Assembly (NCBI RefSeq): GCF_028583545.1 | Contig: NZ_CP087106.1 | Span: 2,774,501-2,838,500, forward strand | From: Methylobacterium sp. NMS14P | GTDB taxonomy: Bacteria > Pseudomonadota > Alphaproteobacteria > Rhizobiales > Beijerinckiaceae | Length of the DNA stretch: 64,000 nt | Direction: 5' to 3' | In this document: positions 1 through 9,078 of the stretch, piece after piece | Layout: each line of letters begins with the position of its first letter | Position numbering within the stretch: position 1 is the first letter of the stretch | Program-made: the position numbers and the translations under genes | Notes under the pieces: generated by a model | Seen by the model: the letters and a program-made list of their open reading frames with translations, nothing else | Told to the model about the DNA's origin: nothing | Database searches by the model: none

Positions 1-195
1 CCGGGCAGAGCCGTGATCGAGTTCCTGCCGCCCATCCCGCCGGGGCTGCCCCGCCAGGAGTTCCAGGCGCTGGCCCAGGAGCGGCTCGAGACGGCCTCGA
101 ACGCCCTCGTCGAGGGTGGGCTCCAGGGCCTCGCGGCCGAGGGGCACGCCGTGCCTGCCGACGAGGCGCCGGCCGCCGCCGACGCCCGCCGCTGA
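1..195 (+). CDS. plsC: 1-acyl-sn-glycerol-3-phosphate acyltransferase, C-terminal end (partial)
   Basis: The window opens inside an open frame that ends at 195. The visible 64 residues contain IEFLPPIPPGL followed by an amphipathic helix with ALAQERLE and SNALVEGG. This matches the usual C-terminus of PlsC-type acyltransferases, the membrane enzymes that acylate lysophosphatidate to phosphatidate in phospholipid synthesis. The catalytic HX4D motif would lie upstream, outside the window, so the call rests on the tail only. Confidence 0.6.
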   Translation, partial: PGRAVIEFLPPIPPGLPRQEFQALAQERLETASNALVEGGLQGLAAEGHAVPADEAPAAADARR

Positions 196-327
196 GCCGT
201 TCGCGGCGGCCGTTTTCCGCCTCGGATCGTCTCCCGGCGGCTTGTGGATAACGGGCATCATCGCCACATCTCGTCTTAGGAACGTCGCCCTTGACGCCTG
301 TGGATATCGCGCGTTAGGTTAGAACAA

Positions 328-774
328 ATGGCGAACAGAAGAGCTCAGTCCTGGTCGGCCGCGCTCCGCGACCTGAAGGACGATCGCACCCGGAGGCAGG
401 ACGTGCGTGAAGAACGCCTCAAGACGACCGCGGGTCTGCGCGGCTCCCCCGCGCTCCCGCTCTCGGCCTGGCGCGGCCGCTCCGGCCGCCGCTACGTGGT
501 CGGTGTCCATCCGGCCGGCGGCTTCGACCTCGACGAGATGGCGCAGGCCGTGGTGATCGCCGTCCGCCGGGACAATGCCGGCATCGCCGAGATGGTCTCG
601 GTGGCGAGCTCCAGCGAGAGCCCGCGCGACCATCTGCGCCGGACCTGGCTCGACCGTGTCCGCCGCCGGGGTGCCACCGAGATGCACGTGCACCGCCTCG
701 CCGAGAACGAGGCCGAGCGGACGGCGATCGTCGAGGATCTGCAGGTCGACACCGTCGAGCCGGCGCAGGTCTGA
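328..774 (+). CDS. Hypothetical protein, 148 aa
   Basis: A hydrophilic basic protein with no signal peptide or membrane segment. The N-terminal 50 residues are rich in Arg and Lys; a more ordered part follows (YVVGVHPAGGFDLDEMAQAVVIAV, about residues 63-86, here broken only for description). No family is recognised. The ATG at 328 is the first start after an AT-rich leader (gttagaacaa). Coding bias in the third position is typical of the neighbours, which supports this strand over the long antisense frames that cover the same DNA. Confidence 0.6.
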   Translation: MANRRAQSWSAALRDLKDDRTRRQDVREERLKTTAGLRGSPALPLSAWRGRSGRRYVVGVHPAGGFDLDEMAQAVVIAVRRDNAGIAEMVSVASSSESPRDHLRRTWLDRVRRRGATEMHVHRLAENEAERTAIVEDLQVDTVEPAQV

Positions 775-911
775 CCGGAAACGCGCCGCGCGCGGACGGA
801 TCGCGTCCGCGGCGGTCGACCCGGGGCGGCGCTGCCCCAGTTTCGCCCCTTGCATGGCCACAAGCCGGGGCCACGATGTCCCTGAGGGGACGGGCTCGGG
901 GAGCGGAACGC

Positions 912-2021
912 ATGGTGCAGGATCGGACGCGGCTGGAGGGCGCCGCTGAGACAGTCCCGGTACGGGGCAAGCGGCGATCCCGGCTCGGGCTGTTCCTGCC
1001 CTACATCCTGCTCGCCCTCGTGGTCGTGGGCTGGTCGGCCGGCTGGCTGTGGATGCGGGAGCGCGCGGCCGGCGAGATCGACGGCTGGATCGCCCGCGAG
1101 GCTTCGGCCGGGCGCACCTGGACCTGCGCGGACCGGTCCCTCGGAGGCTACCCCTTCCGCCTCGAGCTGCGCTGCAGCGCCGTGACCCTCGAGCGCGCCG
1201 ACGGTCGCTTCCGGCTCGGACCGAGCACCGCCGTGGCGCAGATCTACCAGCCCCGCCTCGTCGTGTTCGAGAGCGCCGGGCCGTTCCACGTCGAGCAGGG
1301 CCCGCTGACCGGCGACGCGTCCTGGACCGCGCTCCAGGGCAGCTTCCACGGCGCCGCGGGGGGCTTCACACGCGCCTCGCTGGTGGTCGACAAGCCCGAC
1401 ATCGCTGTGAAGGGCGCCGAGCCCGGCCCGATCGCCGTGTCGGGGCGGCACCTGGAGCTGCATGCCCGACCGAGCCCCGGCCGCTTCGACTCGGACGGCG
1501 CAGTGGATGTCAGCCTGCGCCTGAACCAGGCGGCGGTGCCGCAGCTCGACGCTCTCACCCGAACGCAGGATCCGGCCGATCTGTCGCTGGACGCGACCCT
1601 GACGCAGGCCACGGTGCTGCGCACCGGGACGGTGGCGCGCGAACTCGAGCGCTGGCGTCAGGCGGGCGGCGCCCTGGACCTGACCGCCCTGTCGCTGGCA
1701 AAGGGCCCGCAGCGCGTCCAGGCGAAAGGCAGTCTCGCCCTCGACTCCGCCCACCGGCCGGCGGGGCAGATCGATCTGCGGGCGGCCGGGGTCGACGCGC
1801 TGGTCGGCAGCATCGTCGGCCAGCGTTTCGGCTCGGACAGGGGCGCCCTGGTGGGCCAGCTGGTCGGCGGACTCCTGGGCTTGGCCCAGCGCCCGAGCCC
1901 GGCGGATGCGCCGGCCGATGCGGCGCCGCTCAAGGCGCTCCCGCCCCTGCGGCTCGTCGACGGGAAGCTCGTCTTCAGCGGCTTCCCGATCCCGAACCTC
2001 TACCTGCCGGCCCTGTACTAG
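912..2021 (+). CDS. DUF2125-type envelope protein
   Basis: A 369-aa protein with a basic N-terminus, one transmembrane helix at about residues 25-47 (LGLFLPYILLALVVVGW) and a large periplasmic beta-rich domain. The segment after the helix (AGEIDGWIAREASAGRTW, then two Cys in CADRSLGGYPF and LRCSAV) is the signature start of alphaproteobacterial DUF2125 proteins. Family function is unknown. An in-frame ATG at 876 would add 12 residues; I chose 912 because GGGGAG lies just before it. It ends about 100 nt before trpF. Confidence 0.8.
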   Translation: MVQDRTRLEGAAETVPVRGKRRSRLGLFLPYILLALVVVGWSAGWLWMRERAAGEIDGWIAREASAGRTWTCADRSLGGYPFRLELRCSAVTLERADGRFRLGPSTAVAQIYQPRLVVFESAGPFHVEQGPLTGDASWTALQGSFHGAAGGFTRASLVVDKPDIAVKGAEPGPIAVSGRHLELHARPSPGRFDSDGAVDVSLRLNQAAVPQLDALTRTQDPADLSLDATLTQATVLRTGTVARELERWRQAGGALDLTALSLAKGPQRVQAKGSLALDSAHRPAGQIDLRAAGVDALVGSIVGQRFGSDRGALVGQLVGGLLGLAQRPSPADAPADAAPLKALPPLRLVDGKLVFSGFPIPNLYLPALY

Positions 2022-2123
2022 GGCATCCGGTGGCGCCGGGCTGCGGTACGGGCGATGTCGGTGAGCGCACCGACCGCGCGCCGCGGGCCTGCTCGGCGGC
2101 GCGCGATCGGCTATAGGAAGCCC

Positions 2124-2783
2124 ATGGCCCCCTCCCCGCCCCCGACCCGCGTCAAGATCTGCGGGCTCAGCACAGAAGCGACCCTGACCGCCGCGCTGGA
2201 ATCCGGGGCGGACTGGATCGGCCTCGTGCACTTCCCCCGCAGTCCCCGGCACGTGGCGCTCGCGCGGGCAGCCGCCCTGTCGGCCCTGGCCCGCGGACGG
2301 GCCGAGCGGGTGGTGCTTCTCGTCGATCCGGACGACGCGCTGCTCGCCGCGTCCGTCGAGGCGGTGGATCCGGATCTCATCCAGCTCCACGGCCACGAGA
2401 GCCCGGAGCGCGTCGCGGCGATCCGCGCCCGGACCGGCCGGCCGGTGATGAAGGCGCTCGGCATCGCCACCGCGGCGGATCTCGCGGCCCTGCCGGCCTA
2501 CGCGACCGTCGCCGACCGGATCCTGCTGGACGCCAAGGCGCCGCCGGACGCGGCCCTGCCGGGCGGCAACGGCCTGCGCTTCGACTGGGAGCTCCTGCGC
2601 GGCGCCGCGCTCCCGCCCGGGACCATGCTGTCGGGCGGGCTCGATGCCGGAAACGTCGCCGACGCCCTCGCCCGCACGGGGATCGGCGCCGTGGACGTGT
2701 CGTCCGGTGTCGAGACGGCGCCCGGCGTCAAGGATCCGGCGAGGATCGCGGCCTTCGTGGCGGCCGCGCGCGGCGGGCGCTGA
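2124..2783 (+). CDS. trpF: Phosphoribosylanthranilate isomerase
   Basis: A TIM-barrel enzyme that converts N-(5-phosphoribosyl)anthranilate to the enol carboxyphenylamino-deoxyribulose phosphate, the third step of tryptophan synthesis, in the cytoplasm. Family motifs are present in order: the catalytic-Cys motif VKICGLS near the N-terminus, LIQLHGHES, a central Asp (ILLDAK), LSGGLDAGNV and VDVSSGVE for phosphate binding. At 219 aa the length is normal. ATG 2124 is preceded by AGGAAG; the frame is open further upstream to 2055 but homology starts here. trpB and trpA commonly follow trpF in alphaproteobacteria but are absent here; the next gene faces it. Confidence 0.95.
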   Translation: MAPSPPPTRVKICGLSTEATLTAALESGADWIGLVHFPRSPRHVALARAAALSALARGRAERVVLLVDPDDALLAASVEAVDPDLIQLHGHESPERVAAIRARTGRPVMKALGIATAADLAALPAYATVADRILLDAKAPPDAALPGGNGLRFDWELLRGAALPPGTMLSGGLDAGNVADALARTGIGAVDVSSGVETAPGVKDPARIAAFVAAARGGR

Positions 2784-2793
2784 GGTCTCCGCC

Positions 2794-3171
2794 TCAGCGG
2801 GGGGCCGGCAGGGCCGTCCGGCCGGTATTCGGGACCGTGTAGGCGCCCGACGTCTCGGCCTCCGGCGCGTAGGCCCGCAGCCGGCTCGCCTCGCGCTCGT
2901 GCCGGACGGCCTCGCGGCGGTGGTAGCGCGCCCGCGCGCGGGTCTTGCCCTGGCCCAGCCACGTGAAGATGCCGCCCACCACGATGCCGAGGGCCACCGC
3001 GCCGAACAGGATCGCGTAGAGCGGGAGATCGACGCTGAAGACCGGCGCGTCCACGTTGAACGGATCGAAGGAGAGCCGCACCGGCGCGCGGTTGGCCACC
3101 GCCAGGAGGATCACCAGGGCGGCGATCGGCAGCAGCACGAGGCTCTTCAGGAAACGGATCATCGCGCTCAC
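2794..3171 (-). CDS. LapA-domain (DUF1049) inner-membrane protein
   Basis: A 125-aa protein with two transmembrane helices, at about residues 11-26 (LVLLPIAALVILLAVANR) and 48-70 (LYAILFGAVALGIVVGG), separated by the PVRLSFDPFN segment typical of LapA/LapB-associated DUF1049 proteins. A basic cytoplasmic tail follows. LapA in E. coli is tied to control of lipopolysaccharide assembly. The gene sits 9 nt after the ihfB stop on the same strand, the usual alphaproteobacterial order, so it is probably cotranscribed with ihfB. Confidence 0.85.
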   Translation of the reverse strand: MSAMIRFLKSLVLLPIAALVILLAVANRAPVRLSFDPFNVDAPVFSVDLPLYAILFGAVALGIVVGGIFTWLGQGKTRARARYHRREAVRHEREASRLRAYAPEAETSGAYTVPNTGRTALPAPR

Positions 3172-3180
3172 AGGTCCTTC

Positions 3181-3492
3181 CTACTCGGCGGCCGAGGCAT
3201 TCTCGCCGATCCCGGCGGCGTTGAGGCGCTGGCGCATCTCCTTGCCGGTCTTGAACACGGGGATCGCCTTCTCGGACACGGCAACGGCGGCACCCGTGCG
3301 CGGGTTGCGTCCCCGGCGCGCCTCGCGGCGCTTGACCGAGAAGGCGCCGAAGCCGCGCAGCTCGACCCGGTCGCCGCGGGCCAGCGCGTCGGAAATGGTG
3401 TCGAGGATCGCGTTGACCAGGATCTCCACGTCGCGCTGGTAGAGATGCGGGTTCTGCTCGGCGATCTTGAGGACGAGCTCCGACTTGATCAT
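3181..3492 (-). CDS. ihfB: Integration host factor subunit beta
   Basis: A 103-aa DNA-bending protein of the HU/IHF family. The N-terminal helices ([20 protein letters not shown]) and the beta-arm tip RNPRTGAAV, with the intercalating proline, are plain. The ending [13 protein letters not shown] is typical of IhfB rather than HU or IhfA. It pairs with IhfA to bend DNA at recombination, replication and promoter sites. ATG 3492 was chosen because homology starts at MIKSEL; the upstream frame is a shadow of sppA. Confidence 0.95.
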   Translation of the reverse strand: MIKSELVLKIAEQNPHLYQRDVEILVNAILDTISDALARGDRVELRGFGAFSVKRREARRGRNPRTGAAVAVSEKAIPVFKTGKEMRQRLNAAGIGENASAAE

Positions 3493-3542
3493 GGCGTGGG
3501 ATCTTCTCGCGGGATCGGGGCGGGCTGCGCGGCGGCGGCCGT

Positions 3543-4505
3543 TCAGGGTTCCGGGCGCCAGAGGGCGAGCATCCCGCCCCGGGCGGCCTCGGCCTCGAGG
3601 CCGACGGACCGCAGCTGCGCCGCGAGACCTTCCAGGCCGAGGAGGTCGGCGCCGATCCCGGCGGCGGACCACAGCGAGAACCGGGCCTCCGAGGCGGGCT
3701 TCCAGTCCTTGATCGGCAGGTTCGCCTGGACGCCGCGGGCGCTCTCCAGCCACGCCACCGCCTGCCGCTCGCCGCCGAGCTCGTCGACGAGCTTCAGCGG
3801 CACGCTCTGGCGCCCGCTGAACACCCGGCCGTCCGAGACGGTGCTGAGCTGGGCCGGATCCATGCCGCGGCGCTCCGCGACGAGGCCCTTGAACCACGCG
3901 TAGGTGTCGCCGACCACGGAGGCCAGCGCGGCGCGCGCCTCCGGCGAGGTCGGGGTGAAGCCCGACGGCTCGGCCTTGAGCGGCGACGACTTCACCGACT
4001 CGACCTTGACGCCGACCTTGTCCAGCAGACCCGAGAAGTCGGGGTACTGGAACAGCACGCCGATCGAGCCCACCAGGCTGGTCTCGCGGGCGACGATGTG
4101 ATCGGCCGCGATGGCCGTGATGTAGGCGCCGGACGCGGCGGTGCCGTCCACGAAGGCCACGATCGGCTTCTTGGCGGCGAGCGCCCGGAGGTTGCGGAAG
4201 ATCTCTTCCGAGCCCGTGGTGGTGCCGCCGGGCGAGTTGATCGAGACGATCACGCCCTTCACGGCGTCCGAATCGCCGACCCGCTTCATCAGCTTGGCGG
4301 TGGCCTCGCTGCCGGCGATGAAGCCCGAGACGGAGATGCGGGCGATCTGCGGCTGGACCGCGAAGGCGCCGTCCGCGCCCGTCCGCACCCGGTACCCGAG
4401 GGCCCCGACCGCCACGATGAGGCCGCCGACGCCGAGCACGCGCCAGAGGGACAACCTGCGGCGCAGGCGCCGCCGGTCAATCAGCAGTTCGGCATCGGCT
4501 GCCAT
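3543..4505 (-). CDS. sppA: Signal peptide peptidase SppA, short form
   Basis: A 320-aa membrane-anchored serine protease that degrades signal peptides after their release. There is a short cytoplasmic Arg-rich stretch, one transmembrane helix at about residues 22-42, then the ClpP-like S49 domain. The nucleophile motif is GTAASGAY and the strand [12 protein letters not shown] precedes it. The general-base lysine should lie in the [14 protein letters not shown] segment. It belongs to the short, single-domain SppA type common in alphaproteobacteria. Downstream of rpsA on the same strand but separated from it by a terminator. Confidence 0.92.
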   Translation of the reverse strand: MAADAELLIDRRRLRRRLSLWRVLGVGGLIVAVGALGYRVRTGADGAFAVQPQIARISVSGFIAGSEATAKLMKRVGDSDAVKGVIVSINSPGGTTTGSEEIFRNLRALAAKKPIVAFVDGTAASGAYITAIAADHIVARETSLVGSIGVLFQYPDFSGLLDKVGVKVESVKSSPLKAEPSGFTPTSPEARAALASVVGDTYAWFKGLVAERRGMDPAQLSTVSDGRVFSGRQSVPLKLVDELGGERQAVAWLESARGVQANLPIKDWKPASEARFSLWSAAGIGADLLGLEGLAAQLRSVGLEAEAARGGMLALWRPEP

Positions 4506-4629
4506 GCTGTCGCTTCCCCTAAAGCACCCCGACCGGCCCCTCGACGGGGTGCGGGAGCCGTCCCCCCGCGCCGGGCAAGTCCTTGGTTTCCTTCGGCTCA
4601 CTCGGTCCGAGCCGTGCGAGGCCGGTGTT

Positions 4630-4722
4630 CTAGAGCATTTTCCGCGGGCGTGGATACGGGGCGCGTGAAGAAAATGACGGGGCGGCCGATCCCTGTCGCG
4701 TCGAACGGCGCGACAGGGATCG
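4630..4722. repeat. Palindromic intergenic element
   Basis: Two nested symmetric parts lie between rpsA and sppA. CATTTTC (4636-4642) pairs with GAAAATG (4670-4676) around a GTGGATAC core, a layout known from Rhizobiales intergenic mosaic repeats (TAGAGCATTTTCC ... GTGGATACCG ...). Immediately beside it, a perfect 14-bp stem (4687-4700 with 4709-4722, loop of 8) could fold as a strong hairpin. It may stabilise or end transcripts entering sppA; its repeat status elsewhere in the genome is inferred. Confidence 0.55.
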
Positions 4723-4757
4723 CGTCCCGCTCCCGGCAACCTTGGATTGCCGGCGTC

Positions 4758-4796
4758 AAAAGAAAAACCCGCGCGGGACCGGGGTCCCGCGCGGGT
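4758..4796 (-). terminator. Rho-independent terminator of rpsA
   Basis: A perfect 12-bp GC-rich stem (4767-4778 with 4785-4796, loop CCGGGG). In minus-strand reading it is followed by a TTTTTCTTTT tract. It lies about 50 nt after the rpsA stop. Confidence 0.93.
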
Positions 4797-4848
4797 CTCA
4801 ACGCGGCGGATCCGCCGCCCGGACAGGCCGGGCGGCAGGGGCCGTATC

Positions 4849-6561
4849 TCACTCGTCGTCGGAGCGCTTCTTGTTGAAGGCGGCACCGAGGATGTCGCCG
4901 AGGGAGGCACCCGAATCGGCGGAGCCGAACTGGGCCATGGCCTCCTTCTCCTCGGCGACCTCGAGGGCCTTGATCGAGACCTGCACGCGGCGGGCCTTCC
5001 GGTCGAACTGGACGACGCGGGCGTCGAACTTCTCGCCGGTGGCGAAGCGCTCGGGGCGCTGGTCGCCGCGGTCGCGGGCGAGCTCGGCCCGGCGGATGAA
5101 GGTCTGCATGTCGGTGTCGACGATCTTCACCTCGACGCCGGCATCCTTCACCTCGACCACCTCACAGGTGACGATCTGACCCTTCTTGATCTCGCCGGCC
5201 TCGGCGAAGGGGTCACCGCCGAGCTGCTTCACGCCCAGCGAGATCCGCTCCTTCTCGACGTCGACGTCGAGAACCTGGGCGCGGACCATGTCGCCCTTCT
5301 TGAACTCCTCGATGACCTGCTCGCCGGGACGGTTCCAGTCGAGATCCGACAGGTGGACCATGCCGTCGACGTCGCCCTCGAGGCCGATGAACAGCCCGAA
5401 CTCGGTCTTGTTCTTGACCTCGCCCTCGACCTCGGAACCGACCGGGTGCTTCTCGGCGAAGGCCTCCCAGGGGTTCTGCAGGGTCTGCTTGAGGCCCAGG
5501 CTGATGCGGCGCTTGACCGGATCGACCTCCAGGATCTGAACCTCGACCTCCTGGGAGGTGGAGACGATCTTGCCCGGATGGACGTTCTTCTTGGTCCAGC
5601 TCATCTCGGAGACGTGGATCAGGCCCTCGATCCCCGGCTCCAGCTCCACGAAGGCACCGTAGTCGGTGATGTTGGTCACGCGGCCCTTGAGCTTGGCGCC
5701 CTCCGGGTAGCGGGCGGCGATGCCCTCCCACGGATCGGCGAGCAGCTGCTTGATGCCGAGCGAGATGCGGTGCGTCTCGTGGTTGATCTTGATGATCTTG
5801 ACCTTCACGGTCTGACCGATCGTGACCACCTCGGACGGGTGGTTCACGCGGCGCCACGCCATGTCGGTGACGTGCAGCAGGCCGTCGATCCCGCCGAGGT
5901 CGACGAACGCGCCGTACTCGGTGATGTTCTTGACGACGCCGTCGATGACCTGACCTTCCTCAAGGTTGGCCACCAGCTCCGAGCGCTGCTCGGCGCGGCT
6001 CTCCTCAAGGACGGTCCGGCGCGACACGACGATGTTGCCGCGGCGGCGATCCATCTTGAGGATCTGGAACGGCTGCGGGGTGCCCAGCAGCGGGGTGACG
6101 TCGCGGACCGGGCGGATGTCGACCTGCGAGCGCGGCAGGAACGCCACGGCGCCGTCGAGGTCGACCGTGTAGCCGCCCTTGACCTGGTTGAAGATCGTGC
6201 CGGTGACGCGGTCGTTGTTCTCGAACGACTTCTCGAGCTTGACCCAGCTCTCCTCGCGGCGCGCCTTGTCGCGCGAGATGACGGCCTCGCCGAGCGCGTT
6301 CTCGATCCGGTCGACGTAGACCTCGACCTCGTCGCCGACCTTCAGCTCGCCCTCGCGGCCGGGACCGGTGAATTCCTTGAGCGCGACACGGCCTTCCGTC
6401 TTGGCGCCGATGTCGATGACGGCCACGTCCTTCTCGATCGCGACGACGCGACCCTTGACGACGGAGCCTTCGGTGATCTCGTGTTCGAGGAAGCTCTCCT
6501 CGAGGAGGGCTGCGAAATCCTCGCGGCTCGGGCCACGCCCCAGAGCGGTACCTGCGGTCAT
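4849..6561 (-). CDS. rpsA: 30S ribosomal protein S1
   Basis: A 570-aa protein made of six S1 (OB-fold) RNA-binding domains, beginning at roughly residues 32, 118, 205, 290, 377 and 463. The repeats carry typical cores such as ITEYGAFVDLGG, ITDYGAFVELEPG and KTEFGLFIGLEG. S1 binds mRNA leaders on the 30S subunit and drives initiation on structured or weak-Shine-Dalgarno messages. The C-terminal tail (FNKKRSDDE) is alphaproteobacterial. Start ATG 6561 follows AGGAGA. Often cmk and aroA lie just upstream of rpsA; they are not seen here, so rpsA appears to be transcribed from its own promoter. Confidence 0.97.
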   Translation of the reverse strand: MTAGTALGRGPSREDFAALLEESFLEHEITEGSVVKGRVVAIEKDVAVIDIGAKTEGRVALKEFTGPGREGELKVGDEVEVYVDRIENALGEAVISRDKARREESWVKLEKSFENNDRVTGTIFNQVKGGYTVDLDGAVAFLPRSQVDIRPVRDVTPLLGTPQPFQILKMDRRRGNIVVSRRTVLEESRAEQRSELVANLEEGQVIDGVVKNITEYGAFVDLGGIDGLLHVTDMAWRRVNHPSEVVTIGQTVKVKIIKINHETHRISLGIKQLLADPWEGIAARYPEGAKLKGRVTNITDYGAFVELEPGIEGLIHVSEMSWTKKNVHPGKIVSTSQEVEVQILEVDPVKRRISLGLKQTLQNPWEAFAEKHPVGSEVEGEVKNKTEFGLFIGLEGDVDGMVHLSDLDWNRPGEQVIEEFKKGDMVRAQVLDVDVEKERISLGVKQLGGDPFAEAGEIKKGQIVTCEVVEVKDAGVEVKIVDTDMQTFIRRAELARDRGDQRPERFATGEKFDARVVQFDRKARRVQVSIKALEVAEEKEAMAQFGSADSGASLGDILGAAFNKKRSDDE

Positions 6562-6786
6562 TCTGTCTCCTGAACGGCCCCCGGCGGAGGCCCGTTGCGT
6601 CGGCGGCTCGCGTTGCAGGCGCCCCCGTTCGCCGCGGCCTTCCCGGAGTCTTTCGGGAGAGGCGACCGGTCCCGCGGGACCCGGTTTGCCGACGCGTCGA
6701 TACGGATGACGAGGGCGGTCCGTCCGGCGGCCCGGCGGGCGCGCCAGAAGACGAGCGCGCGAGGGCGGATCCGGGAGGACGCGCGT

Positions 6787-6815
6787 CCCTTACAACATCG
6801 CCCTTGCGACTTCAA
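6787..6815 (-). promoter_or_regulatory. Possible sigma-70 promoter of rpsA
   Basis: Minus-strand TTGAAG, a 17-nt spacer and TAAGGG lie 226 nt upstream of the rpsA start. The -10 hexamer is weak. The rest of the gap from 6562 to 7086 holds no convincing reading frame; a long rpsA leader would fit the known autoregulation of S1 but nothing in the sequence proves it. Confidence 0.3.
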
Positions 6816-7086
6816 CCGATTAGGGTTTTAGGCTCGGCGGGCGGTCCGCGGGGATCGGGCGGTCTTGCCGCCGGCCGTGGATCCGGCAAACTGGTCCGCC
6901 ATCGAACAGGTGCGGTCGCGCTCCCGCCGGCCGAGGGGCATCCCCGACCGGCCGAGGTTCGGGCCGGTCCGGCGATGCGAAGCGTCTGGGGGTGAAGCGT
7001 GCGGCGTCCTGATCTCGAGTCTTGGGTGGCGCGCCATCGGCCCGGCGGCGCCGCGCGTTCCGCGCGCTCCGGGGGCTGAGCCCGCG

Positions 7087-7854
7087 ATGCCGAACGGGTA
7101 CAACGCCCCGATGGAGATGCTGGCGCGCAAGCTCGACAGCATCGCGCGCCTGTCCGATGCCGACCGCGCGGCGCTCCTCGATCTGCCGCACACGGTCCGG
7201 AACCTGCCGGCCCGCCACGACATCGTCCGGTTCGGCGACCGGCCGACCAGCAGCTGCCTCGTCCTGCAGGGCTGGGTCTACCGCTACGCCGCCCTCGCCG
7301 AGGGCGGTCGGCAGATCCTGTCGTTCTACATCGCGGGCGACCTGCCGGACCTGCAGAGCCTTCACCTGCACCGGATGGATCACAACCTCGCCACCCTCAC
7401 GCCCTGCGTCGTGGCGCTGATCTCGCACGACGACCTGCGCGCGGTGCTCCTGCGCAATCCGGGGCTCGCCGCCACCCTCTGGCGCGACAGCCTCATCGAC
7501 GCCGCCCATTACCGCGAGCGCATCACCAGCCTCGGGCGGCGGCAGGCGCTCGGTCGCGTGGCCCACCTGTTCTGCGAGCTTTACCTGCGGCAGAAAGCGG
7601 TCGGGCTCGCGCGCGGCCTGAGCTGCCCGCTGGTGCCCAAGCAGTCCGAACTCGCCGACGCGCTCGGCCTGACCAGCGTCCACCTGAACCGAGTCCTGCG
7701 CACCCTGCGCGGCCGGGGGCTCGTCACGCTGAGCGGCGGCGTCCTGACCATCGAGGACTGGGACGCGCTCACGGAGGTCGCGGAGTTCGACCAGACGTTC
7801 CTGCACTTGGCGAACAACCCGGCACCGGCCCGCGAGACCGCCGAGGCGGTCTAG
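7087..7854 (+). CDS. Crp/Fnr-family transcriptional regulator
   Basis: A 255-aa regulator with an N-terminal cyclic-nucleotide-type beta barrel (about residues 35-125: HDIVRFGDRPTSSCLVLQG, LSFYIAGDLPDL) and a C-terminal winged helix (about 160-230). The recognition region reads PKQSELADALGLTSVHLNRVLRTLRGRGL. There is no FNR-type N-terminal cysteine cluster, so it is not an Fe-S oxygen sensor. This is the methylobacterial and rhizobial subgroup with many paralogs and mostly unknown effectors. A second ATG at 7111 is possible. It is a single gene with divergent and convergent neighbours. Confidence 0.9.
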   Translation: MPNGYNAPMEMLARKLDSIARLSDADRAALLDLPHTVRNLPARHDIVRFGDRPTSSCLVLQGWVYRYAALAEGGRQILSFYIAGDLPDLQSLHLHRMDHNLATLTPCVVALISHDDLRAVLLRNPGLAATLWRDSLIDAAHYRERITSLGRRQALGRVAHLFCELYLRQKAVGLARGLSCPLVPKQSELADALGLTSVHLNRVLRTLRGRGLVTLSGGVLTIEDWDALTEVAEFDQTFLHLANNPAPARETAEAV

Positions 7855-7890
7855 CAAGCGGGTCGGCGGGCGGTCCGGCGGGCGCGCCCC

Positions 7891-8739
7891 TCAGGCGGCC
7901 CGGGCCAGGGCATCCGGCGCCTCGGCCACCGCGTCGGTGTGGACGTCGAACCGGACCAGGTGGGCGGCGCCGAAGCTCGTCGTCAGGGCGCAGTCGGTGG
8001 CGTCGCGCCCGCGGGCCATGACGATGCGGCCGATGCGGGGCCGGTTGTGGCGGGCGTCGAACGTGTACCAGCGCGGCCCCTCGGGCCCCGCGAGGAAGAC
8101 CTCGAACCACGCGGAGAAGTCCATCGGCGCCGGGTCCTTCGGCACGCCGATATCGCCCAGGTAGCCGGTGGCGTAGCGCGCCGGGATGTTCATGCACCGG
8201 CACAGCGTGATCGCCAGATGCGCGAAGTCCCGGCACACGCCGACGCGCTGCGTGTAGCCGTCGAAGGCGGTGCGGGTCGCGTCGGCCTGCTGGTAGTCGA
8301 AGCGCAGACGGGTATGGGCGAAATCGACGATCGCCTGCACGCGGGCCCAGCCCTCGGGGGTGGCGCCGAACAGGGACCACGCGGTCTGCGAGAGCTTGTC
8401 GGTGTCGCAGTAGCGGGAGCCGAGCAGGTACGGCATGACGTCGTCGGGCAGGTCCTGCACGGCGATCTGGCGGGCATCTGGGGCCTGGTCGTCCGGCAGC
8501 CCGCTGTCGGCGATCGTGAAATCGGCCGCCATGGTGATCCGGCCGCCCGGCGCGACGATGCGCGTGCAGACATTGCCGAAGGCGTCGACGTGCTGCGCCG
8601 CCGCGACCGGCGGATCGAAGGTGATCACCTCCGGCGTCAGGAGGTCGCCCCGGCGCTCCGGGCGCACGTTCAGGAGCAGGTTCATCGGCGTGGGGCCGAA
8701 CGTGTCGAAGGCGATCGAGAAGCCGGTGCGGATCTGCAT
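7891..8739 (-). CDS. Transglutaminase-like cysteine peptidase family protein
   Basis: A 282-aa protein with an N-terminal beta domain and a transglutaminase core. The catalytic Cys is in GVCRDFAHLA and the Asp in YTFDARHN. The usual HAW motif reads SAW here (MDFSAWFEVF), so the canonical His is replaced by Ser, as I recall for one branch of this COG1305 family; activity is therefore uncertain. No signal peptide is seen. Related genes often sit beside circularly permuted ATP-grasp and alpha-E proteins, which are absent here. The 340-nt gap to serA holds no clear ORF. Confidence 0.85.
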   Translation of the reverse strand: MQIRTGFSIAFDTFGPTPMNLLLNVRPERRGDLLTPEVITFDPPVAAAQHVDAFGNVCTRIVAPGGRITMAADFTIADSGLPDDQAPDARQIAVQDLPDDVMPYLLGSRYCDTDKLSQTAWSLFGATPEGWARVQAIVDFAHTRLRFDYQQADATRTAFDGYTQRVGVCRDFAHLAITLCRCMNIPARYATGYLGDIGVPKDPAPMDFSAWFEVFLAGPEGPRWYTFDARHNRPRIGRIVMARGRDATDCALTTSFGAAHLVRFDVHTDAVAEAPDALARAA

Positions 8740-9078
8740 CGTCGGAGACCGTGAGCAAGGTCGCTGTCCGGCCGGGCCGGCAGACGGGTCGTTACAGTAC
8801 AGGGCCCTACAAGCCGCGAGCCGAGGTCAGGTTCCGCCGCCGAGGTCGGTTCAAGACAGTTTGAACTGCCTGAATATTTCGCAGGGGCCGCGAACCGCGG
8901 TCGCGTCGGAGCTGTGCGGACCGTCATGCGGCAGGCCGAGGGCGGGGCTGCGGTCAAGCGGGGCCGTCCGTCACCGCACCATGTTGCAACGCACACGGCA
9001 GCCTCTTATCCCAGGCCGCTCGATTCCAGGGTCCGCCGGCGCCGCCCGGTGCGGCCTGCTGCCAGACGATCGACGCCC

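Noticed and set aside
492..2396. 634-codon minus frame
   Set aside because: It spans parts of three plus-strand genes including trpF and the DUF2125 gene, which have clear motifs; the minus frame has none.
4747..6573. 608-codon plus-strand frame over rpsA
   Set aside because: Pure antisense shadow: long runs of Leu, Asp, Val and Glu mirror the S1 repeats, with no start site or family motif.
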